From Aradus depressus (Eukaryota > Arthropoda > Insecta > Hemiptera > Aradidae): a DNA stretch of 64,000 bases. Positions within the stretch are counted from its first letter, which is position 1, and every line of letters begins with the position of its first letter. The DNA lies in assembly GCA_963662175.1 (NCBI GenBank), contig OY759223.1:3319549-3383548 (forward strand). Reading direction: 5' to 3'. A program made the position numbers and the translations under genes. Under the pieces are notes generated by a model. The model did no database searches and had not been told where the DNA came from. It saw only the letters and a program-made list of their open reading frames with translations. Shown here one piece after another: positions 1-11,329 of this stretch.

Positions 1-668
1 ATGTGATTTTTATATGGAAATTTTTATTTTGACATATTCTATCATAAAAAGTACTACAATTGAAATCAGAATTAACTTTTATATTTATCAATTCTCTGAC
101 TTCTGGAGTTTTGTTCGCCCTCCTTGGTATTTTGGCTCAAATAGTTTTTTGATTAGTGTGGAAGTACAATCACTATCATTGCGAGAATTTACCGAATGGA
201 ATAATTCCTGCACTGGCGAAAGTGATGAGCGAGCGAGACGACTCCCACCACTTGCCCCCCTTCTCCGTCGCCACGAGCGCGCCACTGCTGCTTGTACTCG
301 CTCGATTTATAATGAACCTCTATTTTGTTTATATGACTGGAGGTATTCATAATTTTTTAAGTTTAGTGTTAAAAATGTTTGTAATCCGGGAAATTTTTTG
401 AATCCGAGCTGAAACCCGGACTGTCCGGGCGAAAACCGTACCATGGTAGGCCCAGTTATACTACATCATAAACTGAGTTATCTCCATTCCTGGCGTCCGG
501 TCTTGATTCGTTGAGCAATGTTTTTCCAGCGTTTTTCTGCATAAAACCTCATTTTTCTCAGCTTAGCGACAACTTTTTTTTAACTTTTGACCTCTATTTT
601 AGTAAATTTTATACACAAGTAATTTTAGCAAGTTACTTGGCTCCTTTAGGACAAAGAACGAGTGAAGC
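1..668. other. Left flank, no recognised gene
   Basis: AT-rich sequence with a GC-richer patch around 180-300. Short open frames occur on both strands but none shows a known motif or a coherent splice structure. It may be the 5' part of the Mutator-like element that follows, but I found no convincing terminal repeat. Confidence 0.3.
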
Positions 669-1922
669 ATGGAAGATAAAAGTTCATCAATTGACAATGG
701 AACTTTATCGCTCTCGAATCCTGATCCAGGCATCGCAATTTCTGCAGCTCAGTCAACTATTCCTACATCATCGATGACTGAACAGTATGTATACTTATCT
801 ATCTTCCTTGTTTCATTTTTAATAATGTCATCATCGTATGTTCTGTAATCACGTTACTAATAGAAAAAGGTTGCGGGTTACACATAGCAATTTTTTTGTA
901 GGGTACCAAATGATACACAGAGAGCTGTGAAGAGAAAGCTGTCCAGGAAAAGAAAGAAGCATTTGATAAATTCAGGCCTCATGAATTGGAGAATGTAAGT
1001 TGAAAAACTATTTGTAAAAGCCATTATAAAGCCATTATTCATCTATTTCCTAGCTTCTCATCATTACAATATAGGTAATTGGCAGTTTTAAATTTAGTTC
1101 GAAGGGAAGGCGAGCCCAGAAGATCATAAAATGATATTCAAACATAACGCGTATATCGAGCGTCATTAAACATTTTACCAAATCAATTTCATCATTTCAG
1201 GAACGCCCCACTGAACGTAATGTCTGTGTTACCGGCTGGAGACTCTGAAGACGAAATAAGAAAAATAAAAGGATGTTATCTGGTCGAAGGACAGCATTTC
1301 ATTCGTGAAATGTTGTCACTAGAAAAATATAGTTTTCAATGTTTGAAAATTGAAAACGGTTATTTCAAATTTGTTTCGTCGTCGACCAACCTCATGATTT
1401 GGACGATAAAATTTCAGTGCCGTATGTGCAATGAATTAAAACTCATCACTAGTGAATCTAATCGTCCTCGGTCCAAAACATGTTCTCTAAACGAGACTTC
1501 AACATCAAAAGAAAAATATGCCAGGCAGCGCCAAAATGATCCAGTGAACTTATCAATCCACGAAAAGGCAGTTTGGGGATTTGTGTCCGTTGGAAGCGGC
1601 CACGCAAATGTGGAAGAGGTTTTTTCCACGATAGGAGTGCAGCCATTATGTGCTAATTTTTTTCGGAAAGTCGAACTGAAGTTAGGAAAGGTACAGTATA
1701 GTATTATCGTTACAATTAACCCAGGGTTACCATGGTTTATCCTTTTTACAGCAATGATTCTTCGTTTTTACGGATTGGCAGGAAATTCTATATGAAATTC
1801 TACATGCAACCGGCGAAACCGAAAAACGTTTAGCTTTGGAGAATGGAGACGTTGCAGGAGATGGGACACCCCTTACATCACAGTTGTTTTGGATGGAGGG
1901 TGAAGAGAGATGTGGCCATTAG
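669..1922 (+). pseudogene. Mutator-like transposase N-terminal region, four exons, decayed
   Basis: Exons 669-784, 902-994, 1201-1690 and 1782-1922 join with consistent phases (2, 2, 0) and GT/AG borders (GTATGT, GTAAGT, GTACAG donors). The reading starts MEDKSSSIDNG, has a basic stretch VKRKLSRKRKKH resembling a nuclear localisation signal, then a Cys-containing segment (FQCRMCNEL) and the block AVWGFVSVGSGHANVEEVFS, which I recognise from Mutator-like transposase proteins abundant in insect genomes. Exon 4 carries the family-like RLALENGDVAGDGTPL, then loses frame: the expected ITVVLDGG appears in another frame and a TAG follows at 1920-1922. The catalytic part is missing. This is an inactive transposon gene, not a host gene. 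The family call rests on remembered motifs; exon joins were read directly. Confidence 0.65.
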
Positions 1923-2354
1923 CAGAGAGGTTTAACGTAAAAACTCTAATAATTGCCAATTCATTGATAGAATTAATGCATCGAAATTCTATATAATGAC
2001 ATCATCTATCTATTCTCTGCCAAATTGGCCAAAGGGGAGGGGGAAATTATGGGAGAGGCTTAACTCAATAACTGTAATAAAAACCGTTGTAAGGAATGTT
2101 TCGACACACAATTTCGTATGTGAATTCAAAACCCCAAAAATAACGACAAAACTTATTAATTTTCAGTGGAATCGGCAGAAAGGAAGGGGGGATCAGAAGG
2201 GAAGCTCAACTCTGAAACGGTAATTACTGCCGATCTAATGAATTTATCGACTCAAAATGGTCGACTGGTTTTGTAGGGGGGGGGGGGGGGGGAGCGAAAA
2301 ATTAATTGATTAATTCCTTCTGGGGAAGTACACATTTCCGGTTATTCACCGATT
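1923..2354 (+). repeat. Element A copy
   Basis: Contains the family motifs in order: CTCTAATAATTGCC, two monomers with TTTTCAG and ATCGGCAGAA, GTCGACTGGTTTTG, GAGCGAAAAATTAATTGATTAATTC, then TTCTGGGGAAGTACA and the end motif GGTTATTCACC. A run of 17 G lies at 2276-2292, inside the part that in other copies reads GGAGGGAGAGCG. Confidence 0.7.
2276..2292 (+). repeat. Poly-G tract (17)
   Basis: Uninterrupted G run inside element A, beside the GTCGACTGGTTTTG motif. Confidence 0.95.
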
Positions 2355-2397
2355 ATATTTTTTCAATTGTGTGTATATACTACATATTTGTAAGCGT

Positions 2398-2512
2398 ACC
2401 CCTCAGACGGTCAACTTGACCAAGAGTATTGTCTGTCAATATTATTATTATTATTATTATTGTATATCTGTAAAAAGAAAAAGAAATAAAGACGTTTATT
2501 ATTATTATTATT
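2398..2512 (+). mobile_element. 5'-truncated LINE 3' end with target-site duplication
   Basis: A ~115 bp piece containing CAGACGGTCAACTTGACCAAG, two ATT-repeat stretches and AAATAAAGACGTTTATT. It matches the 3' end of the LINE copy at 60440-61035. It is flanked by the 12-bp direct repeat ATTTGTAAGCGT (2386-2397 and 2513-2524), as expected from target-primed reverse transcription. It is inserted at the edge of an element A copy. Confidence 0.7.
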
Positions 2513-2524
2513 ATTTGTAAGCGT

Positions 2525-3231
2525 TCAAAAAAAAAAAAAAAAAATTAGAATTCTGAATATTAATATTATTATGCCCGGGTCAGTTGGCAACCCTGGCTTG
2601 CCTTATGTTGATAATTTACTGTTTTCCGCATTATTTCTTCAGTTATTTTCTGCAAACATTGAAACTGTTTATTTGAGTAACTTAGTAACACAAATTAAAC
2701 AATAAGTATTTATTTCAAGAAATTTATTATCTTTTATTTACAAATAAAATGTTGACATCAGTTTCATTTGACAAAACCAATTTCGTATAACCTGTTTGTA
2801 TTTTTAACGACAATTATTCTTAAATAACAATATTATCGCAGCAGGTTACAATAATGACTGAATTTGTTGGTAAGTTAAACATCTAAAATAATTTATGACA
2901 ATTAATTTTTATTAAAAATTAAATTTAAAGAAATCAATTCTCTTAGCATAACGTACAGTGTATCTCAAAACAATAATAAAACCTATTATAATGCAACTAG
3001 AACAGTGATTATTTCTGTTGTTATTTGTCATTGATGAAATATCGATCATTTTTAAATGGGAGATTTCTACGATGGTAGTCTGAAACCATATTACGGTTTA
3101 CACTGGTAAGTTAAATCATTATATAGAATGCCAAGACAATAACAATTTGACTCAATATAAATATGTCCTAAAAATAAAATCTAATAAATAAATCAAATAT
3201 ATGAGATTTCATGAAATTGTTACATTTATGT
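2525..3231 (-). other. Probable 3' UTR and flank of the small membrane-protein gene
   Basis: AT-rich, no transposon motif recognised. On the minus strand three AATAAA hexamers lie near 2709-2738, about 500 bp past the stop codon at 3232, and could end the transcript. Not proven. Confidence 0.35.
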
Positions 3232-3496
3232 TTAAACAGTTCCATAGATCCCTTGGGTGGGAGGGTCTTCAAAGGTGAGATACTGAGATCTGTTGTGTTG
3301 CGCATGCGTGGCGGCCTCATGCTCCTCTTGACTCCCCTTCCTACTGCCTCGTCTACTTCCTGACTTGGACATCCGTCGTTCCTCCGGGATTATCGCAATG
3401 ATCTCCTCCACGTTCGTCGGGATATCGCAAGAACCATAGCTTGATGAGAGAACTGCATTGAAGTCTGGGTGTTCCTCCGAACCGAAAGAAAATTTC
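3232..3496 (-). CDS. Small membrane-protein gene, coding exon 3 (cytoplasmic tail)
   Basis: Acceptor with a long T tract ending CCAG before 3496; open for 88 codons to TAA at 3232-3234. Encodes the FSFGSEEHPDFNAV to GIYGTV tail, with a higher GC content than the surrounding intron. Confidence 0.75.
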
Positions 3497-6400
3497 CTGG
3501 AAAAAAAAAAAGAGTTCAGAAGGTAAAACTTAATTGCAAATAAAACTCTCTTTTTGTAATATAATTACCCTTCAACATTAAATAATTTAATTAGGGAATA
3601 CTTTATGTGTTCGTTGATTATTACGACTCATACCCGGGCTTTAACTACGAGGTCGTATGGCCTACTACCGGAGCATTCATTCATCGCTCTGGTGGATATG
3701 AACCCGATTCTATTGTGAGAGTCCTAAATGTTGCATATCCAAGTTTATTTACCAGTGGTAGGGGTTGTGATGTATAAAATTACACACATTGTAATTATTA
3801 ATAATATACCTATTATAAAATTTATTATATTTATTAGTATAAAAAAAAAAAAGCAGCTGTTAGAAATAAAAATAAGTTAATTAGTGAATAAATATACGAA
3901 GTCGCATTTTGTTTTAAAACGAACCAATGAGTGGAGGCAAAAGACGATGATCAGCTGTTTTTACTAGAATGGACCAGTCTAAATTGGGTTGTGGAGGTGA
4001 GATGAGATGTGAAGGTGGACAGGCTAGGAGTGAGAAAAGTGTTAGGCTTAAGGCGTGGTGAACCAAAAAGGAGTGAAATAACATTGAAATAGATGCGCAA
4101 AGGAGGTACTTTTATTTACATATATGTACATAATATATATGCCAAATTATTAAAGAATTATAAATTAATTTGTAAGATTTTTTTTTTTATTTAATTTTTT
4201 TTATTTTTCTATATTTAGTTAAGCAATTTATAATGTAGGTTTAAGTAAATTAAATCCAATATTTGTTCTATTATTTTATGCTATTCATTTCTCTGTTAAC
4301 CGAGTAAGTTGATTTATACCTTTGGATTGGATTTAACATGTTTGCAAAATTAAAAAAAAAAACAATATTGCATCTCTTTAGTAAATTTAGAAGAAATCCA
4401 AATAAAAAGTTTGTTAATTGCAATTTTTTAAAATACTTGCACTTTCTTCAAAATTGCACGTCTTGAACTTTTGATATTTTTAGGCCCCTTAAAGGAAATT
4501 ACTGTAGAAATCAAAATTTAATAGAAGACCGGATATAATTTCTACAGGAAATGTGGTAATTTTATTATTTAATTGTATTTAATTATTTATTTGTTTATTT
4601 TAATAATTTATTATATATATATATATATATATATTTATTTTTATTTAACATAATTTTTTTAAATTATCACAGGGTCTTTAAGGAGTACCTAACATCTCAC
4701 AGGCTCGAGACCATCGCTTAACGTCTCATCCGAAGGACAAAGTGTTCAAGGTTTTTTCACCTCCCAGGTAGAAAACCTAAAGGCCTCGGCCAGGTTTTGA
4801 ACCCGCGATCTTAAGTTCAGTAGGTTAGCAGTCTATCTCTGAGCTCCCGGCGTCTTCTCTAACCTACATTTTAGATGCAGGCCTCACGGTACGGATTTGT
4901 TTTTTTAACAAGCTTTAAGAGAGTAAAACTAATGCAGTTGACATGTTTGGCTCAGTATACCCGTAAAATCTTCAAGCTTCAAGTTAGGGTTATTTCTGAT
5001 TCGTCAAAATGTCTCCATTATTTTTTGCATGACTGCATCGAATTTAAATTAAAAAACTAATATTAATATAATAGTGCACAAAATTGTTAAGGTTTTTGTG
5101 TTAAGGCTGCCTCTAATCCCCCTTCTTTCTGGCGTATTGGACGGAAAATCAATAGTTATCCTAATTAGATTCAATACATCCATTATATCAGGATTTTTGA
5201 AATCAGGATGTCGGAAATCATGAAATTTAGTTGAAAACTCAACTTCGAATTTCTGAAAGACTACATAACTTCCTACAGCTGGGCAGGTAAAAGTATATTA
5301 AAATTAAAGTTGAGAATAATGAGTTTGTACATTTACAACAATTTTATTAAGTTAATAAAATAAAAATTGAAGACACAATACCTGAAACTTTTTGCCAACA
5401 ATGAGCAAAAAACAATGAGAGCGAGAACAAACAAAATAACGCCAATAATAATGGTGGCAGCGTCAGTTTTCGTAGGTTGGAGCAAATCTTGGTTGTCGTC
5501 AAACATTTCACTGGTAATACTGGGGTAAGTGTCGTTCTGAAGCAGGCTGGCGTCTGGAAATATGTAAACAGTAATAATATCTTAGAGGATTAACAAACGA
5601 ATACATTATGTTTAGTAAATAAAAAACATTTATTGGGAGGTCTAACCGTTCCTATAGTGATGGGGTTGGGTACAGATTGGATCGGACTAATCTATGAATG
5701 ACAACATGACAGGACGTTCCAGAAATGGCCGATCCATTACCCTAACCTGTTTTATTCTTTATACGAACATTGATATTTTGAGCAACTTCAAAACTTAAAC
5801 GTTTTCTTATTTTACACTAGCAGTAATACCCGGCGTTGCCCGGGGAACCTTGACTTTTCTCCCAATATCTCCTATAAGGCTATTCAGTTCCTCGACAGTA
5901 CATTCATGATGTTATAATTTTCAATTATTCATACGGAATAAGGCTTATAGTCCGCTAGCTTTGGAGCTAAAACTAATTTATTCAAAAAGATTTCTCATTA
6001 ATCGTTGCAATGGTTTTCGAGTTACAAAGATTGCGTGAGTGGATGCTGGGATGGACCAGGGGTTGATTAAAAAATAGACCTTAACCTTCCGGTAGATAAA
6101 ACTTCATCTATTCAAAAAGATTCCTCATTAATCATTGCAGTGGTTTTTGAGTTACAAAGACTGCGTGGGTGGATGCTGGGATGGACTAGATATTGAGGTA
6201 CTAATTCGCCTATAACCTTCCACAGACGATGACGAACAAATTTAAAAAAAAATTAATCAAATTCATCAAGCCGTTCGTGAGTTATAGCGGTACAACGCAC
6301 AGACATTTTCAGCTTTATATATATATGATTATATATTGGGATCTCAGAGAGCAGTAGCTCAGTGGTATGCGTGCTTGTCTTCTTAGCTCAAGAACGTGGG

Positions 6401-9400
6401 TTCGAAACCCGGCCGAGGCCCTTAGTTTATTTTATCTGGGAGGTAAAATAAAACTTAAGCACGCCGTCCTTCGGATGGGACGTTAAGCGATGGTTCCGAG
6501 CCTGAACGATGTCAGGTACTCGTTAAAGACCTATCGTATACCCTAGGTGAATAAAAATTTAGGGTAGGCAAAATTTAGGACTCCCACAGTAGAGTCGGAT
6601 GTCCACCAGAATGACGAAAGAGCGCTCTGGTGGTAGACGATATGACCTCGTAGTTAAAGCCCGGGCATGAGTCATGAAACCTATTGGAATCTCCATGTAG
6701 CAAAAGACATTTATTATTCTCAAAAGGACATTTTTTAAAACATTTTCAACTGAGGAATCCTGAACACAATTTGATTATTTAAGTGATCATGTTTGTCTGT
6801 TTGTGTGAACAAACACATTGTCGGTGTTCTAACTTAGAAACAAGTATAGCAAAAACTTTAAATTTGAGATGAAGAGCTGCTAAATTAGATTTGATTAGAC
6901 ATTGGCCAAAACCAGACAAAAATTGTAACCACTAGTACATTTTACATATTTAATCATTAAATCGTCGAAAGAGCGTTCTGGTAGTAGGCGATATGACCTC
7001 GTAGTTAAAGCCCGGGCTTGAATGGCAATAACTTACTATCGATCAAATAAAATTTATAGAGAAAACTGAAAGGCACGTTATACATTTATCCATTTATCGT
7101 CTAGGAGATATTTATTCATCCCGATGACATAACCCGAAACGTACCTACCTACACTTTATGTAAATATTTTTGGAGAATTAGACAATATAAAAGTTGAACA
7201 AGTTATTTATTTTTATTTATTTTAATGTATTTTTGTCAATATAGGCCCTGAAGAAGGCACACTCAAATGCTGAAACAATAGCAGAAATTCTGCGAGTTTG
7301 TTGTTATCGATGAAAAGCCTGATGTTCCCACCCTTTCTATCTTTGTTAATCGAAATATGGTTGTACGTGAGTATGTATTTTTATGAGTAGTTACCTATTA
7401 AATATATTGAGGGCGCCGATAGCTCAGCGCTTGCTTACTAAGCTCAAGATCGTGGATTCGAAACCCGGTCGAGCCCTTTAGTTTATTTTGTCTGGGAGGT
7501 AAAAAAAAACTTAAGCATGCCGTCCTTCGGATGGGACGTTAAGCGATGGTCCCGAGCCTGTACGATGTCAGATACTCGTTAAAGCCTACTCTAACGTTAG
7601 TCTACCCTAGGTGAATGAAAATTTAGAGTAGGAAACATTTACTCCCATAGTAGAGTCGGGCTCTTGTCCACCAGAGTGACGAAAGAGCGCTCTGGTAGTA
7701 GGCAATATGACCTCTAATTGAGGCCCGAACACGAGTCATATAACTATATTTTTTTCAGGGTTACTGAACAACTCATTGGAATCATTCACATTTCTTTTTA
7801 ATATAACATAATTTTTTTTCAAAACAATCCGTTGAACCTTTCAAAAGAAACATATTACAGTGTAAACTCTATACCTATAGCGACACTTAAGGGACTGCGC
7901 ATTTTATGACGTTATTGAGAGTTGTCGTTAAATGAAGAGAAGAAAAATCAATACATATTACATTACATTTAGTAGTATTTTACTGTTATAATATGTATTT
8001 ACCAATAAAGGATAAAATTTACAAACAACAAACATTAATATTGATACAAATAACAACGCTTATTGCGTATAGTCTATCTTCGTCTGACGTTTTTTGCTGC
8101 TGCAGTATTTTAAGGTAATCACAACAAACAAAAGAACGAATTTCTTAGAATCTTCGGTACGTATGATGCCGACAGTCGAGGTAAATACGTGCCAGACAAT
8201 AAAGCAACAAAATAACAAAGAAAAGAACGTACACAGCTGCAGTTGTTATTAACTTGGGCAACTTGAAAGTACTGTTTATTGCTTAGTAATGACGTATTGT
8301 CGTTATTTAGAGTGGGTGTGATGCTACATAGAATGTATCATTGTATGGACAACAAGGTAAACCAACCAGATTCAAGTAATTTCGATGTTTTAGGGAGTTT
8401 GTCGTTAAATCGAGGGGCGTTAAATGGAGTTTACACTGTATTTAAAAAAAACAAAAAACTTTTTTTTCAATCTGTAAACTACCTAATTTTCGAAGCTAAT
8501 AATATTGTAAGTTATCTCGATATTTATTTATTATTTATTTTCTGTTTACGAGATATTTTCATATTAACAAACGATAAAATTATATTAATATTAGGTTTTG
8601 ATGTAGAACATTTTTGTTACATTTTTTGGACGGAGGAAAGGAGGGTTTTTCGTTACATTTTTATCAAACAAATTATCAAATTTTCATCAAGTCTGCTAAC
8701 ACATAGAAACACTGAGGACTCAGCTTGCAATTTAAAAAAAAAAAAAAAGGTCAATTTTCCAAATTGAAAATAAAAGTGGGAGGACGGTTGGTAACCCTGA
8801 GTATGAATATAAAAACACAAAAAAAACACATTTATATCTTAAATGAAACATCTGATTCTTTATCCATTGTGCTATAAATAAAATGTTGAGAGGCCACTCA
8901 AAACTATAAAAATACACAAAATATAAAGTAGTTAGCTTAATTACCTTATTGAGAAAGACGGAATTATGAAAACTCTTAACAATAATTATTATAGTTTAAT
9001 TGAGAAATTTCTATTTATAATATCGATACATTTTATCACATAATTGGTTATAAAATGAAGGTCTGGTCTCCGTATCGTATCGCGACAGTATCTCCATGTG
9101 TGGTTGATATGAGAAAATTAGATCAAATGTGTATAATATTTAGATAATGTCTTGAAAGATAAAATGGAAATTTAAACTGGCCAATTTGTAATCGTGAAGC
9201 TGCTGATAGTGCAAACGGTCGACTGGTTTTGGAGGTGGAGCGAAAAGTTTATTGATTAATTCGTTCTGGGGAAGTATATTACTGGTTATTCACCGACTTT
9301 TATTATTTTCGTCATAATTTATTTTTTATTTTTTTCTATATATAAGTGAATCTAATCTTTGATCTGTAATACGACTACTTGTAATTCGGCGAAGTCTGTT

Positions 9401-9603
9401 AATAAATAAACAAATTAAAAAAGGCTTAAAGGTTAAAGAGTAATTTTATGACCCCCCTCCGTTATTTAGGATTTTCAGATTGGACATCGCCTATGTTTGT
9501 ACCGGGTTAAAATGTTCAAAATCATTTTAAAAATAGCAAAAATTTATGATAATAATAAGAACTTACCCAAGTTTTCAAGTCGGTACTTTTCAGAATTAGA
9601 CAT
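3232..9603 (-). CDS. Unrecognised single-pass membrane protein, 157 residues, three exons
   Basis: Coding exons 9567-9603, 5382-5553 and 3232-3496 (37+172+265 nt = 157 codons plus TAA). Donors GTAAGT and GTATTG and CAG acceptors fit, and phases 1 and 2 match at both joins. The protein starts MSNSEKYRLENLDASLLQ. Residues ~43-65 form one hydrophobic segment (TIIIGVILFVLALIVFCSLL) followed by KSFRKF, which by the positive-inside rule places the C-terminus in the cytoplasm. There is no N-terminal signal peptide, so a type III topology with a short, acidic outside N-terminus (possible N-glycosylation NDT) is inferred. The tail is Ser/Arg-rich (SKSGSRRGSRKGSQ) and ends in QGIYGTV. I recognise no family. 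The introns contain SINE, element A and other repeats. The two exact phase matches and an uninterrupted frame make the model convincing; function is unknown. Confidence 0.75.
3613..3765 (-). mobile_element. tRNA-derived SINE, 3' part
   Basis: Reverse-oriented 3' region: CCCGGGCTTTAACTACGAGG, CCTACTACC, CTCTGGTGGA and GAGTCCTAAATGTTGC. The tRNA-like head is absent. Confidence 0.75.
3775..4560 (+). repeat. Unclassified dispersed repeat B, plus copy
   Basis: About 0.78 kb whose reverse complement recurs at 39815-40575. Shared segments include AAACGA near CAGCTG, the GTGTTAGGCTTAAG region, AAAGGAGGTACTTTTATTT, CCTTTGGATTGGATTT and a terminal AATTTCTACAGGAAATGTGG. No coding capacity seen. Confidence 0.6.
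4671..4857 (-). mobile_element. tRNA-derived SINE, 5' part
   Basis: Reverse copy of the head and first half: CATCCGAAGGAC, CTCCCAGGTAG, GGTTTTGAACCC (B box region) and GAGCTCCCGGCG at the tRNA-like 5' end. Truncated before the 3' tail. Confidence 0.75.
5091..5298 (-). repeat. Element A fragment
   Basis: Carries GTGTTAAGGC, CGGAAAATCAATAG, GGATGTCGGAAA, GAAAACTCAACTTCGAATTTC and CATAACTTCCTACAGCTGG, ending at a degenerate TACTTCCCC end. Confidence 0.6.
5382..5553 (-). CDS. Small membrane-protein gene, coding exon 2 (membrane segment)
   Basis: Acceptor TTTCCAG before 5553 and donor GTATTG at 5376-5381. Encodes DASLLQ through LLAKSF, including the only transmembrane segment. Confidence 0.75.
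5815..6331 (+). mobile_element. Dispersed retroelement repeat starting CCCGGCGTTGCCCGGG
   Basis: Begins ACTAGCAGTAATACCCGGCG and ends GTACAACGCACAGACATTTTCAGC plus a TA-repeat tail. This arrangement is common in insect genomes for non-LTR-derived repeats. Internal near-duplicate lines TTCAAAAAGATT..CTCATTAATC recur at ~5985 and ~6115. An opposite-strand copy of the first 150 bp is at 56262-56408. Confidence 0.5.
6348..6690 (+). mobile_element. tRNA-derived SINE, near full length
   Basis: Head CAGTAGCTCAGTGGTATGCG (A box) and GGGTTCGAAACCC (B box), full body and tail AGCCCGGGCATGAGTCATG. Confidence 0.85.
6962..7032 (+). mobile_element. tRNA-derived SINE, 3' tail fragment
   Basis: Only GAAAGAGCGTTCTGGTAGTA to AAGCCCGGGCTTGA remains. 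Confidence 0.65.
7165..7320 (+). ncRNA. Penelope-like terminal region with hammerhead-like core
   Basis: GAATTAGACAATATAAAAG (7178-7196) is the tail motif shared with other Penelope-like pieces here. CTGAAGA at 7248-7254 and GAAAC at 7272-7276 bracket a possible stem II (GGCA..TGCT). Order and spacing fit the hammerhead core, but stems I and III are not demonstrated. Confidence 0.35.
7409..7745 (+). mobile_element. tRNA-derived SINE, near full length
   Basis: GAGGGCGCCGATAGCTCAGC head with a short deletion in the anticodon-arm region, GATTCGAAACCC B box, and tail GGCCCGAACACGAGTCATA. Confidence 0.85.
7746..9198. other. Intron 1 of the small gene, mostly featureless
   Basis: AT-rich. Around 7860-7930 and 8380-8440 there is a facing pair of related sequences (AGTGTAAACTC / GAGTTTACACT; GTCGTTAAAT), suggesting terminal inverted repeats of a decayed ~0.57 kb MITE. 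No coding motif seen. Confidence 0.35.
9199..9297 (+). repeat. Element A right-end fragment
   Basis: CAAACGGTCGACTGGTTTTG, GGAGCGAAAAG, TTCTGGGGAAGTA and TTATTCACCGAC. Confidence 0.7.
9567..9603 (-). CDS. Small membrane-protein gene, coding exon 1
   Basis: ATG at 9603 (A at -3), then 12 codons plus one base, ending at a consensus GTAAGT donor (9561-9566). The short first exon encodes MSNSEKYRLENL. Confidence 0.65.
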
Positions 9604-9879
9604 AGTAAAAACTAAGTAAGAAGGTGCAGTTAGCATAATGCAATGATGTGCAACACTTGAAAAGGACAAGAACCAAAAGCTCTCAGATCGTATGGCTAAG
9701 GAAAATTTAGAGACATGGAGATAAGCAGATTTTCTTTATCTGGCTCCAGACTAGGACAACTTGGATCTCTTTGTATATGAGATAATCAATTAACAAATAT
9801 ATATTTATTTTATCTAATGTTGCCTCAACCTTCTCTAATTTCTAAAAATATTCTGCTTTCTTGAATTGATATATACTGG

Positions 9880-10692
9880 GTTGATGCACAGTTTGAGAGG
9901 AAGTATCGGAGAAGTGTTGAGGAATGTGAACGATACTCTGTTTACAGAGAGTTGTTTGAATGAAGTGAGAGTCACTACCTCAGCAATATCTCTCAGGAGT
10001 TACAAATATGTATAATGAGAGCGCGTGCAGAGGTAATAAACCTTAAAAAGGAGCCATTCTGTCAATATTGTCAGATGTGTGGTCTGCAAGTAATGGACAG
10101 TACATAGCATTTTCTCGCTATTTGCCCAAGACTCAGTGATATTAGGTTGAAATGTTTTGCAAGAGAACAACTAACCGGCGATGAACTGATGAGGTACTTG
10201 AATGGAAAATGTTGGACCTCTCTTGCTGATTATTGTAGACGAGCCAAAAATATCATAGTTTAACCAGAATACAATTTAAACCATTATTGTGATCCAATGC
10301 TATTATATTTTTTCTAATATTATATATAATATTACTTATTACTATTTAATCCTATTATTATTTACCATTTATTATTACTAGGCTCAAATCTTATGATTCA
10401 TAATTAATATCTGAAATTAATATTATTATACCGAACCAGAAGATTATGATTATTTTGATTTAAATTTTAAAGGTCAAAGATACATATTTATATTGATAAG
10501 ATCCTTTCTTGTTCATAAATAAAATTGATTATGTACTTAGGCGAAGGTATAATATGATTTTTAAACAAGTATTAATTGTATTTTGTTGTTCTATACTTCA
10601 ACGGTAAACGGTCATGTGACCAAGAGGTCGTCTTTGCTATACGATTTTTGATTTATTTGTATATGTGTATTTTATTTATAAATAAATAAAGA
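9880..10692 (+). pseudogene. LINE ORF2 C-terminus and 3' end, decayed
   Basis: From ~10020 a frame reads EPFCQYCQMCG..HFLAICPRLSDIR..GDELMRYLNGKCW..DYCRRAKN to a stop at 10261, with one internal TAG. The CxxC..H..C zinc-knuckle-like end is typical of the region after RNase H or reverse transcriptase in Jockey/I-type non-LTR elements. The matching 3' end follows at 10600-10692 (ACGGTCATGTGACCAAGAGG, AAATAAAGACC). Same family as 60440-61035. Confidence 0.5.
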
Positions 10693-11329
10693 CCTAATAA
10701 TAAAATATATACTGGTTGTTGTCTGAAACTTTTATGTCGGATAGGAAAAATAGTGAGTCACCAGCAGTGTACCTCCATATTTGTAAGACACTAAGTTTCT
10801 GCTCTCGTGTTCCGCAGAAAGCTAATCTGTCATCCTTCTGGGTTTCTGTATTCACTTATGAAATCTTGTATCGATACATTTATTACAACAATTCTCTATC
10901 TAGCCCCTACTCTCTAAAATTAATTTTATTTCAAACCTTGTCTGGGCATCCTCCCTTCTCTTTCATAATCAACCGTATTTTGCTCTGTAGATTTTTATTA
11001 TCTATTTTATTTTTTTGTTATTTATATATATTTTTTTTTTACCTATTCTCTTTTATTTACATAGATACTTTTATATATTTTTTTCATCATAATGGAGCTG
11101 TTAATTTTATGTTTTTTCATGTTAATCTTTTGTTTATCTATATTTATAATTGTCTAGTTTTTCTCCAATGTAGCACTCATTTATTTATCTATTTATTTAT
11201 TTATTTATTTGTACGACATACTGATACTATATTTAATTTTTCCTGTTCTTTACTCTATATGTATTTCTTCTTAGAGGACCTCGGTCCCAGAATAATAAAA
11301 TTACTTTTTGATTTCATTACAAGGGCAGT

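Noticed and set aside
8279..8767. 162-codon plus frame
   Set aside because: AT-rich chance frame inside an intron of the small gene, ending in a poly-A tract; no conserved feature.
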